Part shown: one piece after another, positions 1 to 8,762 of the stretch
Numbering within the stretch: position 1 is the stretch's first letter
Layout: each line of letters starts with the position of its first letter
Assembly: GCF_047121295.1 (NCBI RefSeq)
Contig: NZ_CP139447.1
Coordinates: forward strand, 248,001 to 312,000
DNA from: Longispora sp047121295
GTDB lineage: Bacteria > Actinomycetota > Actinomycetes > Mycobacteriales > Micromonosporaceae
Direction: 5' to 3'
Length of the DNA stretch: 64,000 nucleotides
Program-made: the position numbers and the translations under genes
Notes under the pieces: model-generated
The model's input: the letters and a program-made list of their open reading frames with translations, nothing else
The model's database searches: none
What the model was told of the DNA's origin: nothing

Positions 1-133
1 AACCGCACAACCTTCATCCGGTTACGCCGCGTTTCCGGCCCCGCGACCCCGGCGCCTCCGCGAGGAGCTCCCTCGGCCGCCTCGATATGTTGGGTTCTTG
101 ACGGCCGCAACGAAAGCGTGACACGCTTCGGGC

Positions 134-2347
134 GTGGCTGGACTGTCGATGCTGTGGTCGGCGCGCTCCATCGCGGTCGTCGGGGCCTCGGGCCGCGAGG
201 GCTCGTTGGGGCGGCTCCCGGTGGAGTACCTGAAACGATACGGATATTCCGGGCGTATTCTGCCCATCAACCCCACGGCCACGGAGATTTGCGGGCTGCC
301 GGCGTACCCGAGCCTGGCCGCCGCCGGACCCGTCGACCTCGCCCTGATCATGGTCGGGGCGGACAAGGCCGTCGCCGCCGTCGCGGAGTGCGCCGCGCAC
401 GGGGTGCCGGTGGCGATCGTCGGCGCGTCCGGTTTCGCCGAGGCCGGCGCACCGGAGCTGCAGGAACAGCTGCTCGCGGCGCGCGGCGGCACCCGGCTCC
501 TCGGCCCGAACTGCATCGGCGCCGCGAACCTCACCTCCGGACTGGTCGCGAGCTTCAGCCCGTGGTTCGCGGGCGCGGCGACGACCCTGCGGGCCGACCT
601 CTTCCCGAAGCCGGCTGTGCCGGGCCCGGCCACGGTGCAGGGGTGGCACACCGGCACCCGGACGCCGGCCGGTGTCGCGCTCGTCAGCCAGAGCGGCGCG
701 CTCGGGTTCGGGGCCGCGAGCCTCGCCGTCGACCGGGGCCTCCCCCTCGGCTGGGTCGTCACCACCGGCAACGAGGCCGACGTCACGGCGCTGGAGGTCC
801 TCACCGAACTCGCCGCCGAGCCCGGCTGCGTCGGGCTGCTCGGCTATGTCGAATCGCTGCGCGACGGCCCGGCGCTGCGCCGGCTCGCAGCCCGGGGCAA
901 GCCGGTGGCGCTCCTCGTCGCGGGCAGCTCCGCCGCCGGTCGCCGGGCGGCCGCCTCGCACACCGGGGCGCTCGCCGGGGACGACCGGGTGGTGGACGCG
1001 GCGCTGCGCCAGCTCGGGATCACCCGGGTGGCCGATGTGGACGACCTGCTCGACGCGGGCGAGGCGTTCGCCGCCGCCGTGCGCAAGTCGTCGCCCCGCC
1101 CCGGTCGCCCCCGGGTGGCCGACTACGCGGAGCCCCGCCCGGCCGGGCCGGCCGGGGCCGAGGGCCGTGCCGAACCCCGTCGGGTCGGGCCGGCGCGGGT
1201 CGTGGTCGTCACCACCTCCGGCGGGTCCGGCATCCTGGCCGCCGACGCCGTCGAGGCCGCCGGGCTGGTCCTCGCCGAGCTCGCCCCGGGCACCCGGGAC
1301 ACGCTGGGCGAGATCGTGCCGGTGTTCGGGAGTACCGAGAATCCGATCGACGTGACCGCGACCGTGATGCGCGATCGGACGCTGGTGGAACGCTGCCTGC
1401 GCGCGGTCGACGGCGATCCGGGCGTGGACGCGATCGTGCTGTGTTTCTGCGTCCTGACCGGCGACGACGTCACCGGCATCGTGGCGGCGCTCGGCCAGGT
1501 CACCAAGCCGGTGGTGGTGGCCCGGACCGGGGCGGAGCACCTGGCCCCGGCGGCGACGACCATGCTGCGTGGCCTGGGAGTGGCGTCGTTCCCGACCCCG
1601 GCCAGGGCGGTGCGCGCCCTCGCGGGGGCGCTCCGCACCCCCGCGAACCCGGGCACCGGAGCCGACACCCCGGCGACCCCGGGCGCAGGGCACCCGGGTG
1701 CCGGGGCCGAGGCGGCCGGCCCGGCCAACGATGTGACCCCCGGGGCAGGCGGCGTCGAGCCCGTCACCGATGAGTGGCGGCTCAAGGAGGCCCTGCGCGC
1801 CGCCGGCGTCCCGGTCCCGAGGGGCCACTTCCTCGACAGCCCCGCCGACTTCGACTTCGAGCGCGCCGTCCTCAAGGCCGTCGCCCCGGGCCTCGTGCAC
1901 AAGACCGAGGCGGGCGGCGTGATCCTGAACGTCACGAAGGACACCGTGGCGGAGGCGTACCGGAAAATCGCCGACATCGGCCGGGTCTGGGCCGAGGAGC
2001 AGGTCGACGGCGGGGTGGAGGTCCTGGTCGGGATCGCGCCGAGCCCGCTCGGCCGGGTGCTGACGATCGGGGCCGGCGGCACGCTCGCGGAGCTGCTGGA
2101 CGACGTGGCGATCCGGCTGCTGCCCGCCGATCCGGCCGCCATGCTGGAAGAACTGAAGATCAAGAAGCTTTTCGACGGGTACCGGGGGAAGCCCGCCCTC
2201 GACACCGCCGCGCTGCTCCGGGCCGTGGAGGCCCTGGTCGGGCTCACCGCGGGGTGGCCGGCGGACGTGGCGGTCGAGCTGAATCCCGTTCTGATTCGCG
2301 AACATGGTGTCGTCGTCCTCGACGCCGCCGCCGTCAGGGAGGTCTGA
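134..2347 (+). CDS. NDP-forming acyl-CoA synthetase (acetate-CoA ligase family)
   Basis: This 737-residue protein has the single-chain layout of NDP-forming acyl-CoA synthetases, which interconvert acyl-CoA and acid while making or using ATP/ADP. An N-terminal CoA-binding Rossmann domain (about residues 1-120, motif VVGASGREGS) is followed by a succinyl-CoA-ligase-like section with VSQSGALGFG. The motif SHTGALAG carries the histidine that is phosphorylated in the family. A C-terminal ATP-grasp part starts near DEWRLKEALRAAG. A Pro/Ala/Gly-rich linker of about 50 residues joins the halves. The start is GTG at 134; an in-frame ATG at 149 is possible. It opens an apparent operon with the AMP-forming ligase one base downstream and the acyl-CoA mutase. 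The acyl substrate cannot be read from sequence. Confidence 0.87.
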   Translation: MAGLSMLWSARSIAVVGASGREGSLGRLPVEYLKRYGYSGRILPINPTATEICGLPAYPSLAAAGPVDLALIMVGADKAVAAVAECAAHGVPVAIVGASGFAEAGAPELQEQLLAARGGTRLLGPNCIGAANLTSGLVASFSPWFAGAATTLRADLFPKPAVPGPATVQGWHTGTRTPAGVALVSQSGALGFGAASLAVDRGLPLGWVVTTGNEADVTALEVLTELAAEPGCVGLLGYVESLRDGPALRRLAARGKPVALLVAGSSAAGRRAAASHTGALAGDDRVVDAALRQLGITRVADVDDLLDAGEAFAAAVRKSSPRPGRPRVADYAEPRPAGPAGAEGRAEPRRVGPARVVVVTTSGGSGILAADAVEAAGLVLAELAPGTRDTLGEIVPVFGSTENPIDVTATVMRDRTLVERCLRAVDGDPGVDAIVLCFCVLTGDDVTGIVAALGQVTKPVVVARTGAEHLAPAATTMLRGLGVASFPTPARAVRALAGALRTPANPGTGADTPATPGAGHPGAGAEAAGPANDVTPGAGGVEPVTDEWRLKEALRAAGVPVPRGHFLDSPADFDFERAVLKAVAPGLVHKTEAGGVILNVTKDTVAEAYRKIADIGRVWAEEQVDGGVEVLVGIAPSPLGRVLTIGAGGTLAELLDDVAIRLLPADPAAMLEELKIKKLFDGYRGKPALDTAALLRAVEALVGLTAGWPADVAVELNPVLIREHGVVVLDAAAVREV

Positions 2348-2348
2348 A

Positions 2349-3782
2349 GTGGACGTTGGCACGCTGGTGACCCGGGCGGCCCGGCGGTACGCCGACCGGA
2401 TCGCCCTGGACGGCCCGCAGGGCACCCAGACCTTCGCCGAGCTGGGTGACAGGGTGCACCGGCTGGCGCGCGGCCTGCTGGAGCTGGGCCTGAAGCCGGG
2501 TGACCGGGTGCTGGACCTGCAACCGAACCAGAACACGTACGTGGAGACGGATCTGGCGCTGGCCACCGCCGGGCTGGTCCGGGTGGCGCTGAACTACCGG
2601 CTGCACCCGGACGACTGGGCGCGGATCGCCGACGACGCGGGCGCGGTGGGCATCATCCGCGACCCCCGATACGACCCGGGCTTCGACCTGCCGTACCAGG
2701 TGGTGATCGGCGAGAACTACGACCGGATCATGGCCCCCGGCCCCGTGGACGCGCACAACGAGCTGGTCAGCCTCAACTACACCTCGGGCACGACGGGCCG
2801 GCCGAAGGGCGTGCGCCGGACGCACCGCAACCGGTACGCGAGCCTGATGAACATGACCTACGACGTGCTCGGCGGCCCGCCCGGCGCGGACGACGTCTAC
2901 CTGCACGCCGGCCCGATCACGCACACGTCCGGGCTGTTCCTGTTGCCGTTCCTCGCGGCCGGGGCCACCCAGGTGATCCTGCCGCAGTTCGACGCCGCCT
3001 CGGTGGTGGACGCGGTGCGGACGAAGGGGGTCACGCACACCGCGCTGGTGCCCACCATGGTCGCCCGGCTGCTGGCCACCGGCGAGTCGTTGCCGGAGCT
3101 GCGGATGCTCGCCTACGCCGGCGCGCCGATGCCGCCGGAGCAGATCCGTCAGGCGATGGCCCAGCTCACCCCGAACCTGGTGCAGTACTACGGCCTGGTC
3201 GAGGCCATCCCGCCCGTGACGATCCTGGACGCGGCCGACCACGCGCGCGACGAGCTGCTGGCCAGCGCCGGCCGACCGGGGATCGGGGTGGACCTGCGGA
3301 TCGTCGACGAGGAGGGCCGGCCGGTCGCCGACGGGGAGATCGGCGAGGTGGTGACGCGTGGCGAGCACGTGATGGGCGGGTACTGGGGCGTCGCCGGGGA
3401 CACGCACCGCGTCGTGAGGGACGGCTGGCTGCACACCGGTGACCTGGGCCGGCTGGAGAACGACCGGCTGTGGCTCGTGGACCGCAAGGGCGACATGATC
3501 ATCACGGGCGGGTACAACGTGTACCCGAGCGAGGTCGAGGCGGTGATCGCCGAGGTGCCGGGCGTGCGCGAGGTGGCGGTCATCGGGGTGGCCGATCCGG
3601 ACTGGGGGCAGCGGATCGTCGCGCTCTACACCGGGACGGCCACGCCCGAGGAGGTCGACAAGCACTGCCGGGGCCGGCTGGCGAGCTTCAAGAAGCCGAA
3701 GGAGATCCACGCCCGGGCGGACTTCCCGCTGAACTCCACGGGCAAGATCGCGAAGAACGTGCTGCGGAGCGAGTATGTCTGA
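2349..3782 (+). CDS. AMP-dependent acyl-CoA ligase
   Basis: This 477-residue ANL-superfamily enzyme would activate a carboxylic acid as acyl-AMP and then form acyl-CoA. The P-loop-like motif SLNYTSGTTGRPKGV, the core motif YYGLVEA, the hinge region HTGDLGRLENDRLWLVDRKG and the C-terminal lysine motif PLNSTGKIAKNVL are all present. The GTG at 2349 is chosen because a strong ribosome-binding site (AGGGAGG, 2336-2342) lies six bases upstream; a longer in-frame reading would overlap the preceding gene. It sits one base after the NDP-forming synthetase and 47 bases before the mutase, so the three are probably co-transcribed. Substrate is unknown; a short or branched acid feeding the mutase would make sense. 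Confidence 0.9.
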   Translation: MDVGTLVTRAARRYADRIALDGPQGTQTFAELGDRVHRLARGLLELGLKPGDRVLDLQPNQNTYVETDLALATAGLVRVALNYRLHPDDWARIADDAGAVGIIRDPRYDPGFDLPYQVVIGENYDRIMAPGPVDAHNELVSLNYTSGTTGRPKGVRRTHRNRYASLMNMTYDVLGGPPGADDVYLHAGPITHTSGLFLLPFLAAGATQVILPQFDAASVVDAVRTKGVTHTALVPTMVARLLATGESLPELRMLAYAGAPMPPEQIRQAMAQLTPNLVQYYGLVEAIPPVTILDAADHARDELLASAGRPGIGVDLRIVDEEGRPVADGEIGEVVTRGEHVMGGYWGVAGDTHRVVRDGWLHTGDLGRLENDRLWLVDRKGDMIITGGYNVYPSEVEAVIAEVPGVREVAVIGVADPDWGQRIVALYTGTATPEEVDKHCRGRLASFKKPKEIHARADFPLNSTGKIAKNVLRSEYV

Positions 3783-3829
3783 GCCGGCATTCCCGCACGG
3801 CCCGAAGTCCACGAAGCGAGGGCCGGCAC

Positions 3830-5314
3830 ATGTCTGAACGACCCGGCGAATTCCCTTACACCCGGGGCATCAGCGACACGGCCAAGCCCTGGATCATGGG
3901 CCAGTACGCCGGCTTCGGCTCCCCCGCCCAGTCCAACGCCCGGTTCCGTACCCTCCTCGACCAGGGCGTCACCGGCTTCTCCGTCGCGCTGGACCTGCCC
4001 ACCCAGCTCGGCCTCGACTCCGACGACCCGAGGGCGCTCGGCGAGGTCGGCCGGGTCGGGGTCGCCATCGACTCGCTCGCCGACATCGAGATCCTGATGG
4101 CCGGCATCCCGCTGGAGAAGATCAGCCAGGTCAGAACGACGGCCAATTCCATCGGGTACCTGTGGACGGCGCTGTTCACGGCGTTGGCGGAGAAGCGCGG
4201 CGTACACCCGAACGATTTTGGGTTGTTCATCCAGAACGACGTGCTGAAGGAGTTCGTGGCCCGGGGAACCCAGATCTTCCCGCCCGCGCCGTCGCTGCGG
4301 CTGGCGGTGGACACCATCGAGTACTGCGTGCGGCACACCCCGCGCTGGGTGCCCCTGGCCATGTCGGGCTACCACATCCGCGAGGCCGGCTCGAACGCCG
4401 CGCAGGAGATCGGCTACACCTTCGCCAACGCCATCGCGTACCTGGACGAGTGCGTGCGCCGGGGCCTGTCGGTGGACGCCGTGGCCCCGACGCTGTTCAC
4501 GTTCCTGTCGGTGAACATGGACGTGCTCGGCGAGATCGCCAAGCTCCGCGCGGCCCGTCGGGTGTGGGCGAACCTCGTCCGCAACCGCTACGGCACGAAG
4601 GACCCGCTCAGCGAGCAGCTCCGGATCTTCGCCTTCACGGCCGGCAGTTCGCTGACCGCCCAGCAGCCGCTGAACAACGTCGTCCGGGCCACCGCCGAGA
4701 TGATCGCGGCGGCCCTCGGCGGCATCCAGACCATGCACGTCTCCGCGTACGACGAGGCGCTGGGCGTGCCCACCGAGGCGGCCGCGACCCTCGCGCTGCG
4801 TACCCAGCAGATCGTGGCCTTCGAGACCGGGCTGAACGGCGTGGTCGACCCGCTCGGCGGCGCGCCGTACGTCGAGGCGCTGACCGACGCCGTCGAGCGC
4901 GACATCCTCGACGTGATGGACGCCGTCGACCGCAGGGGCGGCGCGCTCGCGTGCATCGAGTCCGGTTACCTGGTGAGCGAGCTGTCGGACGCCGCCTACC
5001 AGTACTCCCAGGAGGTCGAGTCCGGCGCGCGCACCGTCGTCGGGGTCAACGTCTACCAGGAGCCGAAGGGGCCGCTGGACGTGTTCACGGTCGACCCGGC
5101 GATGGAGGCCGCCCAGGTCGCCGCCGTCCGGGGCCTGCGGGCGTCGCGGGGCTCCGTGGCCGGGGTGCTCGCCGACGTCACGGACGCCGCCCGGGCCGGG
5201 GACAACATCGTGCCGGCGTGCGTGGCGGCCGTGCGGGGGTACGCGACGATCGGGGAGGTCGTGGCGAGGCTGCGGGACGTGCACGGCTCGTGGCAGCCGT
5301 CGGGGACGTTCTAG
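3830..5314 (+). CDS. Acyl-CoA mutase, large (catalytic) subunit without B12 domain
   Basis: This 494-residue protein matches the TIM-barrel catalytic part of methylmalonyl-CoA-mutase-type enzymes, which perform adenosylcobalamin-dependent carbon-skeleton rearrangements. Visible hallmarks are QYAGFGSPAQSN, SVALDLPTQLG, FIQNDVLKEFVARG, IFPPAPS and SGYHIREAG. Arg145 (VARG) and His182 (SGYH) are spaced as human Arg228 and His265. The loop that in methylmalonyl-CoA mutase holds the substrate tyrosine (RGxYPTMY) is short here (RGISDTAKPW), as I recall for ethylmalonyl-CoA mutases. The chain ends where a cobalamin-binding DxHxxG domain would begin, so a separate small subunit must be encoded elsewhere. 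It follows two acyl-CoA-forming genes. The start is ATG at 3830. Confidence 0.88.
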   Translation: MSERPGEFPYTRGISDTAKPWIMGQYAGFGSPAQSNARFRTLLDQGVTGFSVALDLPTQLGLDSDDPRALGEVGRVGVAIDSLADIEILMAGIPLEKISQVRTTANSIGYLWTALFTALAEKRGVHPNDFGLFIQNDVLKEFVARGTQIFPPAPSLRLAVDTIEYCVRHTPRWVPLAMSGYHIREAGSNAAQEIGYTFANAIAYLDECVRRGLSVDAVAPTLFTFLSVNMDVLGEIAKLRAARRVWANLVRNRYGTKDPLSEQLRIFAFTAGSSLTAQQPLNNVVRATAEMIAAALGGIQTMHVSAYDEALGVPTEAAATLALRTQQIVAFETGLNGVVDPLGGAPYVEALTDAVERDILDVMDAVDRRGGALACIESGYLVSELSDAAYQYSQEVESGARTVVGVNVYQEPKGPLDVFTVDPAMEAAQVAAVRGLRASRGSVAGVLADVTDAARAGDNIVPACVAAVRGYATIGEVVARLRDVHGSWQPSGTF

Positions 5315-5327
5315 GCCCGACCGGCCG

Positions 5328-6035
5328 TCAGACCCTGGCCACCACGAACACCGACTGGCCGAACGGCGCCCAGACCTTGTCCACGACCCGGGCCACCGGG
5401 ACCACGGCCGCGTCGTACAGCCGCAGCCCGAGGCCGTTGCGCGGGATCATCCGCAGTGCCTTGGCGCTGACATACCAGGTCAACAGGCCGATCGGGTTCA
5501 CGTACCGGACGGTCTCCACGGTCAGCCCGGCCGCCTCGAACGCGGCGGCGGCGGTCCGCTTCGTGTACCTGCGCTGGTGCCCGATCGCGTGGTCGAACCG
5601 GCTCATCGCGGACGGGAACGCCGGCACCACGGCCACCACGGTCCCGCCCGGCCGGACGAAGCCGCGCATCGACCGCAGCGCGCCGACGTCGTCCGCGATG
5701 TGCTCCAGGACGTTGAGCGAGACCACCGAGGAGTACCGGGGCTCCGGGTCCGGCTCGCTCGGCAGCCCGAGCTGACGCACCGTGATGGTCGGGTGCTCGT
5801 GATACCGGGCCTTGAGCTGCGCGAACCGGTCAGGCTCGGCCTCGCTGGCGGTCATCGCCGTCAGGTGCGGGATCCACTCCTCCGCGTAGTCGCCGAGCCC
5901 GCTGCCGATCTCCAACGGGTGTTCGCCGAGGTGGGGAAGGGTGAGTTCGGCCAACCATCTCCGATATCGGCGGGCATCGCCCAGATCCTCCAGTACTGAT
6001 GTCTGGAGTCCGGAGTCGCCGGCAATGATGGTCAC
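5328..6035 (-). CDS. Class I SAM-dependent methyltransferase
   Basis: The protein (235 residues from GTG 6035) has a Rossmann methyltransferase core: motif I PLEIGSGLGDYAEE, an acidic motif II region (ASEAEPDRF) and the post-core block VVSLNVLEHIADDVGAL followed by VRPGGTVVAVVPAF. The central pattern resembles methyltransferases paired with dolichol-phosphate-mannose-synthase-like glycosyltransferases, and such a gene starts divergently at 6172. The acceptor is unknown; a lipid-linked sugar or cell-wall glycan is a guess from context. The start is uncertain because neither GTG 6035 nor an upstream GTG at 6113 has a convincing ribosome-binding site. I chose 6035 because the conserved part begins just after it. 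Confidence 0.82.
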   Translation of the reverse strand: MTIIAGDSGLQTSVLEDLGDARRYRRWLAELTLPHLGEHPLEIGSGLGDYAEEWIPHLTAMTASEAEPDRFAQLKARYHEHPTITVRQLGLPSEPDPEPRYSSVVSLNVLEHIADDVGALRSMRGFVRPGGTVVAVVPAFPSAMSRFDHAIGHQRRYTKRTAAAAFEAAGLTVETVRYVNPIGLLTWYVSAKALRMIPRNGLGLRLYDAAVVPVARVVDKVWAPFGQSVFVVARV

Positions 6036-6171
6036 CGTAGAAAATCTGGCCTGTCGGCAGGCCCGTGTCAAGGAAACCAGTGGGCCACTCACAGTGCGGG
6101 GGCAGTTCGTCACACTTCCCAGGTGGCAGTAGTCTGTCCATGTCCTTCCGCCGATTCACCCGGAGCTCTCC

Positions 6172-6867
6172 TTGAAGCTCTCGATCCTCATGCCGGTCTA
6201 CAACGAGGAAGTCCGCGTTGCCGACGCCGTCAAGCAGGCGCTCAACGTCGACTACCCGTGCGAGATCGAGCTGGTCATCGTCGATGATGGCAGCAAGGAC
6301 CGCACACTCGAGATCCTGGCGGAGGTCGACGACCCTCGGGTGAAGGTGTTCAAGCACCAGCGCAACCAGGGCAAGGGCGCGGCGATCCTGACGGCCGTGC
6401 ACAGCGCCTCCGGCGACTTCATGGTGATCCTGGACGCCGACCTGGAGTACGACCCGAACGACATTCCCCGGTTGTTGCAGCCCGTGCTCGACGGCCACGG
6501 CGAGGTCGTCTACGGCAACCGCAGCTTCGGCGGCCACAGCTCCTACTCGTTCTGGTACGTGATGGGGAACAAGGGCGTCACCCTCGCGGCGAACGTGCTG
6601 TTCAACTCGTACATCGGCGACCTGGAGACCTGCTTCAAGCTGATGCCGGTCGCGCTGTACAAGTCGCTGAACATCAAGTCGCGCGGCTTCGGCATGGAGG
6701 CCGAGGTGACCGGCAAGCTGCTCCGCCGGGGCGTCCGGCCCTTCGAGGTGCCGATCTCCTACCGGGCCCGGTCCCGCGAGGAGGGCAAGAAGATCACGTG
6801 GAAGGACGGCGTCGAGGCGCTCTGGATCCTGACCCGTGAGCGGGCCCGCAAGAAGCCCCGCAAGTAA
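6172..6867 (+). CDS. Family 2 glycosyltransferase (polyprenyl-phosphate type)
   Basis: This 231-residue GT-A glycosyltransferase resembles dolichol/polyprenyl-phosphate mannose or glucose synthases. It starts with SILMPVYNEE, has VIVDDGSKDRT for nucleotide-sugar binding, the DAD metal motif in VILDADLEYDP, and DLETCFKLMP in the acceptor region. There is no membrane segment at the C-terminus, which ends in a basic tail (ERARKKPRK). It would transfer a hexose from a nucleotide sugar to a polyprenyl phosphate at the inner face of the membrane. The start is an unusual TTG at 6172 with CGGAG six bases upstream. It diverges from the methyltransferase gene; the two may modify the same lipid-linked glycan. 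Confidence 0.87.
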   Translation: MKLSILMPVYNEEVRVADAVKQALNVDYPCEIELVIVDDGSKDRTLEILAEVDDPRVKVFKHQRNQGKGAAILTAVHSASGDFMVILDADLEYDPNDIPRLLQPVLDGHGEVVYGNRSFGGHSSYSFWYVMGNKGVTLAANVLFNSYIGDLETCFKLMPVALYKSLNIKSRGFGMEAEVTGKLLRRGVRPFEVPISYRARSREEGKKITWKDGVEALWILTRERARKKPRK

Positions 6868-6961
6868 AGATCAGGTCACGAGCTCAACCGGACCCCGGGG
6901 CAAACGCGTCATTCTGGGTAGGCGCATCCTCACCCGACCGGGTGCGTCCGGAGGTCCGCCC

Positions 6962-7897
6962 ATGAAGAGCGCCGCCATCCTCGGCCTCGTGCTGGTCCTG
7001 ACGCTCGCGGGCTGCTCGGTCGCCGACGATCGGCGCCCGGCGGCTGCCGCGCCCACGTCCGTCCCGACCCTCGTCTCCCCGCTGCCCGCGCCCACCCCTG
7101 GTGTCACGCCGACTCCGGGCGCCACTCCCGGCTGCGGCGACTGGCCGTGCGACTGGGCGGCGCGGTTCCAGCAGGTCAGCGCGCGGATCGCCCGCAGCCC
7201 CGGCCAGATCGGGCTGGTGCTCCGCGACCGGGTGACCGGCGCGACCTGGCAGGCGGGCGCCGCCGACCAGACCAGCTGGACCGGCTCCACGATCAAACTC
7301 GCGATGGCGGTGTACGTGCTGGAGCAGTCCCGGGCCGGCGCCGTCACCCTCAACCCCGGCGACCGCGACGACATCGCCGACATGCTCTCGGTGTCCGACG
7401 ACGAGGCGGCCGACCGGATCTGGGCCGGCTTCGGCGAGCACGACATGCTGCCGGTGTTCCAGGGCCGCTACGGCATGACCGGCCTGGCCATGGAGGGCGA
7501 GAACGACGACTGGGGCGCGCTGGTCTGCCGGCCCGACGACCTGGCGAACCTGATGGCGTACGTGCTGGGCGCGCTGAACGCCGAGGACCGGGCGTACGTG
7601 GTCGACGCGATGCGGCACGTGGCCGAGATCCAGCACTGGGGGGTGTGGTCCGTCGGCCCGGCCCTGGAGCCCGGGGTGAAGAACGGCTGGCTGGAGGACT
7701 CCTACGACGACGAGAGCCACTGGGACACCAGCACGGTCGGGTTCGTGGGCGCGGGTCAGCGGTACATCCTGGCGATCATGTACCAGATGCCGACCGGGGA
7801 GGACTCCCTGGAGCGGGGGGTACGGACCCTCAGTGATCTCGCGGCGGCGCTGTTCGGCCAGGCCACGCCGGCACCGGCCGTGATCCGGCCGAGCTGA
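6962..7897 (+). CDS. Serine hydrolase lipoprotein (class A beta-lactamase-like fold)
   Basis: This 311-residue exported protein begins with a lipoprotein signal peptide ending in LTLAGC, so it should be lipid-anchored at Cys17-18. A Pro/Thr-rich linker leads to a penicillin-binding/beta-lactamase-like domain. TGSTIKLAMAVY contains the SxxK nucleophile/base pair, and SVSDDEAADRIW occupies the place of the second (SDN-like) motif. A clear KTG triad is not visible; the segment VKNGWLEDS may take its place. It is therefore called a serine hydrolase rather than a resistance enzyme. The ATG at 6962 is supported by GGAGG at 6950-6954. The gene is followed convergently by the transketolase genes with one base between. 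Confidence 0.8.
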   Translation: MKSAAILGLVLVLTLAGCSVADDRRPAAAAPTSVPTLVSPLPAPTPGVTPTPGATPGCGDWPCDWAARFQQVSARIARSPGQIGLVLRDRVTGATWQAGAADQTSWTGSTIKLAMAVYVLEQSRAGAVTLNPGDRDDIADMLSVSDDEAADRIWAGFGEHDMLPVFQGRYGMTGLAMEGENDDWGALVCRPDDLANLMAYVLGALNAEDRAYVVDAMRHVAEIQHWGVWSVGPALEPGVKNGWLEDSYDDESHWDTSTVGFVGAGQRYILAIMYQMPTGEDSLERGVRTLSDLAAALFGQATPAPAVIRPS

Positions 7898-7898
7898 C

Positions 7899-8762
7899 CT
7901 ACCCCCGCAGGAAGCCGGTGATCGACGCGCGCAGGCCGGCCGGATCGAGGCCGTGCAGCCGGTCGTGGTCGGCGGGGGTGCCGTAGACCCGCAGCTCCTC
8001 GCGGCCCACCCCGAGCGGCAGCAGCCGGTGCGGCCGGTCGTTGAGCGCCTCGGTGACCAGGTGCGCGGACGTACCGGCCAGGTAGGGCTCCACGACCACC
8101 AGCTCGGGCGTGCAGACCAGGTCCCGCAGCCCGGCCACGTCCAGCGGCCGGGGCGTGGCGGTGTAGGCCACGGTCACGTCCAGCCCCTCGGTCGCGGCGA
8201 GCACGTTGTCCAGGGCGGGTCCGACCGCGAGGACCAGCGGGCCGCCGTCGCCCCGGACCCGGTGCAGCTCCGGCGCGTGCGCCGCCATGTTCGTGCGGGT
8301 CGACAGCCGGATGTAGACCTGCTCGTCGCTGGCGACGGCGGCCCGCAGCAGGCCGGGGACCTCGTCGGCGTGGCCGGGGACGTGCACCCGCCAGCCGGGC
8401 ATCGTGTCCAGCAGGGCGACGTCCCGGGGCGACATGTGGGTGTAGCCGCCCTCCGTCCAGTCGTACGACGCGCCGACGCTCACCAGGACCCCCGTGACGC
8501 CCTGGTGACCGAAGTCGAGCTTGACCTGCTCGAAGGCCCGCTCCACGAGGAACGGCGCGTAGGTGTGCACGATCGGCCGCAGCCCGGCGAGGGCCAGGCC
8601 GCCGGCCACCCCGACCATCAGCTGCTCGCGGATACCCACGTTGACGAGCCTTTCGCTCTTCACGTCGGCGAAGGCGGCCGTGGAGATGTCGGCGAGCACC
8701 ACGGCCACCCGGGGGTCCTCGTCGAGGAGGGCCGTGGCGGTCTCGATGAAGGATTCACGCAT
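7899..8762 (-). CDS. Transketolase, C-terminal subunit
   Basis: This 287-residue protein corresponds to the pyrimidine-binding and C-terminal parts of a split transketolase. It has VVLADISTAA, then ERLVNVGIREQLMVGVAGG, which holds the glutamate that activates thiamine diphosphate, and a C-terminal transketolase domain ending near LLPLGVGREELRVYG. Split transketolases move two-carbon units between sugar phosphates in the non-oxidative pentose phosphate pathway, or act in secondary metabolism. Its start overlaps the end of the N-terminal subunit gene by eight bases, so the two are translationally coupled. The pair is under a SoxR-type promoter, suggesting induction by redox-active compounds. 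Confidence 0.87.
   Translation of the reverse strand: MRESFIETATALLDEDPRVAVVLADISTAAFADVKSERLVNVGIREQLMVGVAGGLALAGLRPIVHTYAPFLVERAFEQVKLDFGHQGVTGVLVSVGASYDWTEGGYTHMSPRDVALLDTMPGWRVHVPGHADEVPGLLRAAVASDEQVYIRLSTRTNMAAHAPELHRVRGDGGPLVLAVGPALDNVLAATEGLDVTVAYTATPRPLDVAGLRDLVCTPELVVVEPYLAGTSAHLVTEALNDRPHRLLPLGVGREELRVYGTPADHDRLHGLDPAGLRASITGFLRG

Noticed and set aside
6962..7897. Calling the lipoprotein a class A beta-lactamase.
   Set aside because: SxxK is present but no KTG motif or Glu166 region is clear, so a general serine hydrolase call is safer.
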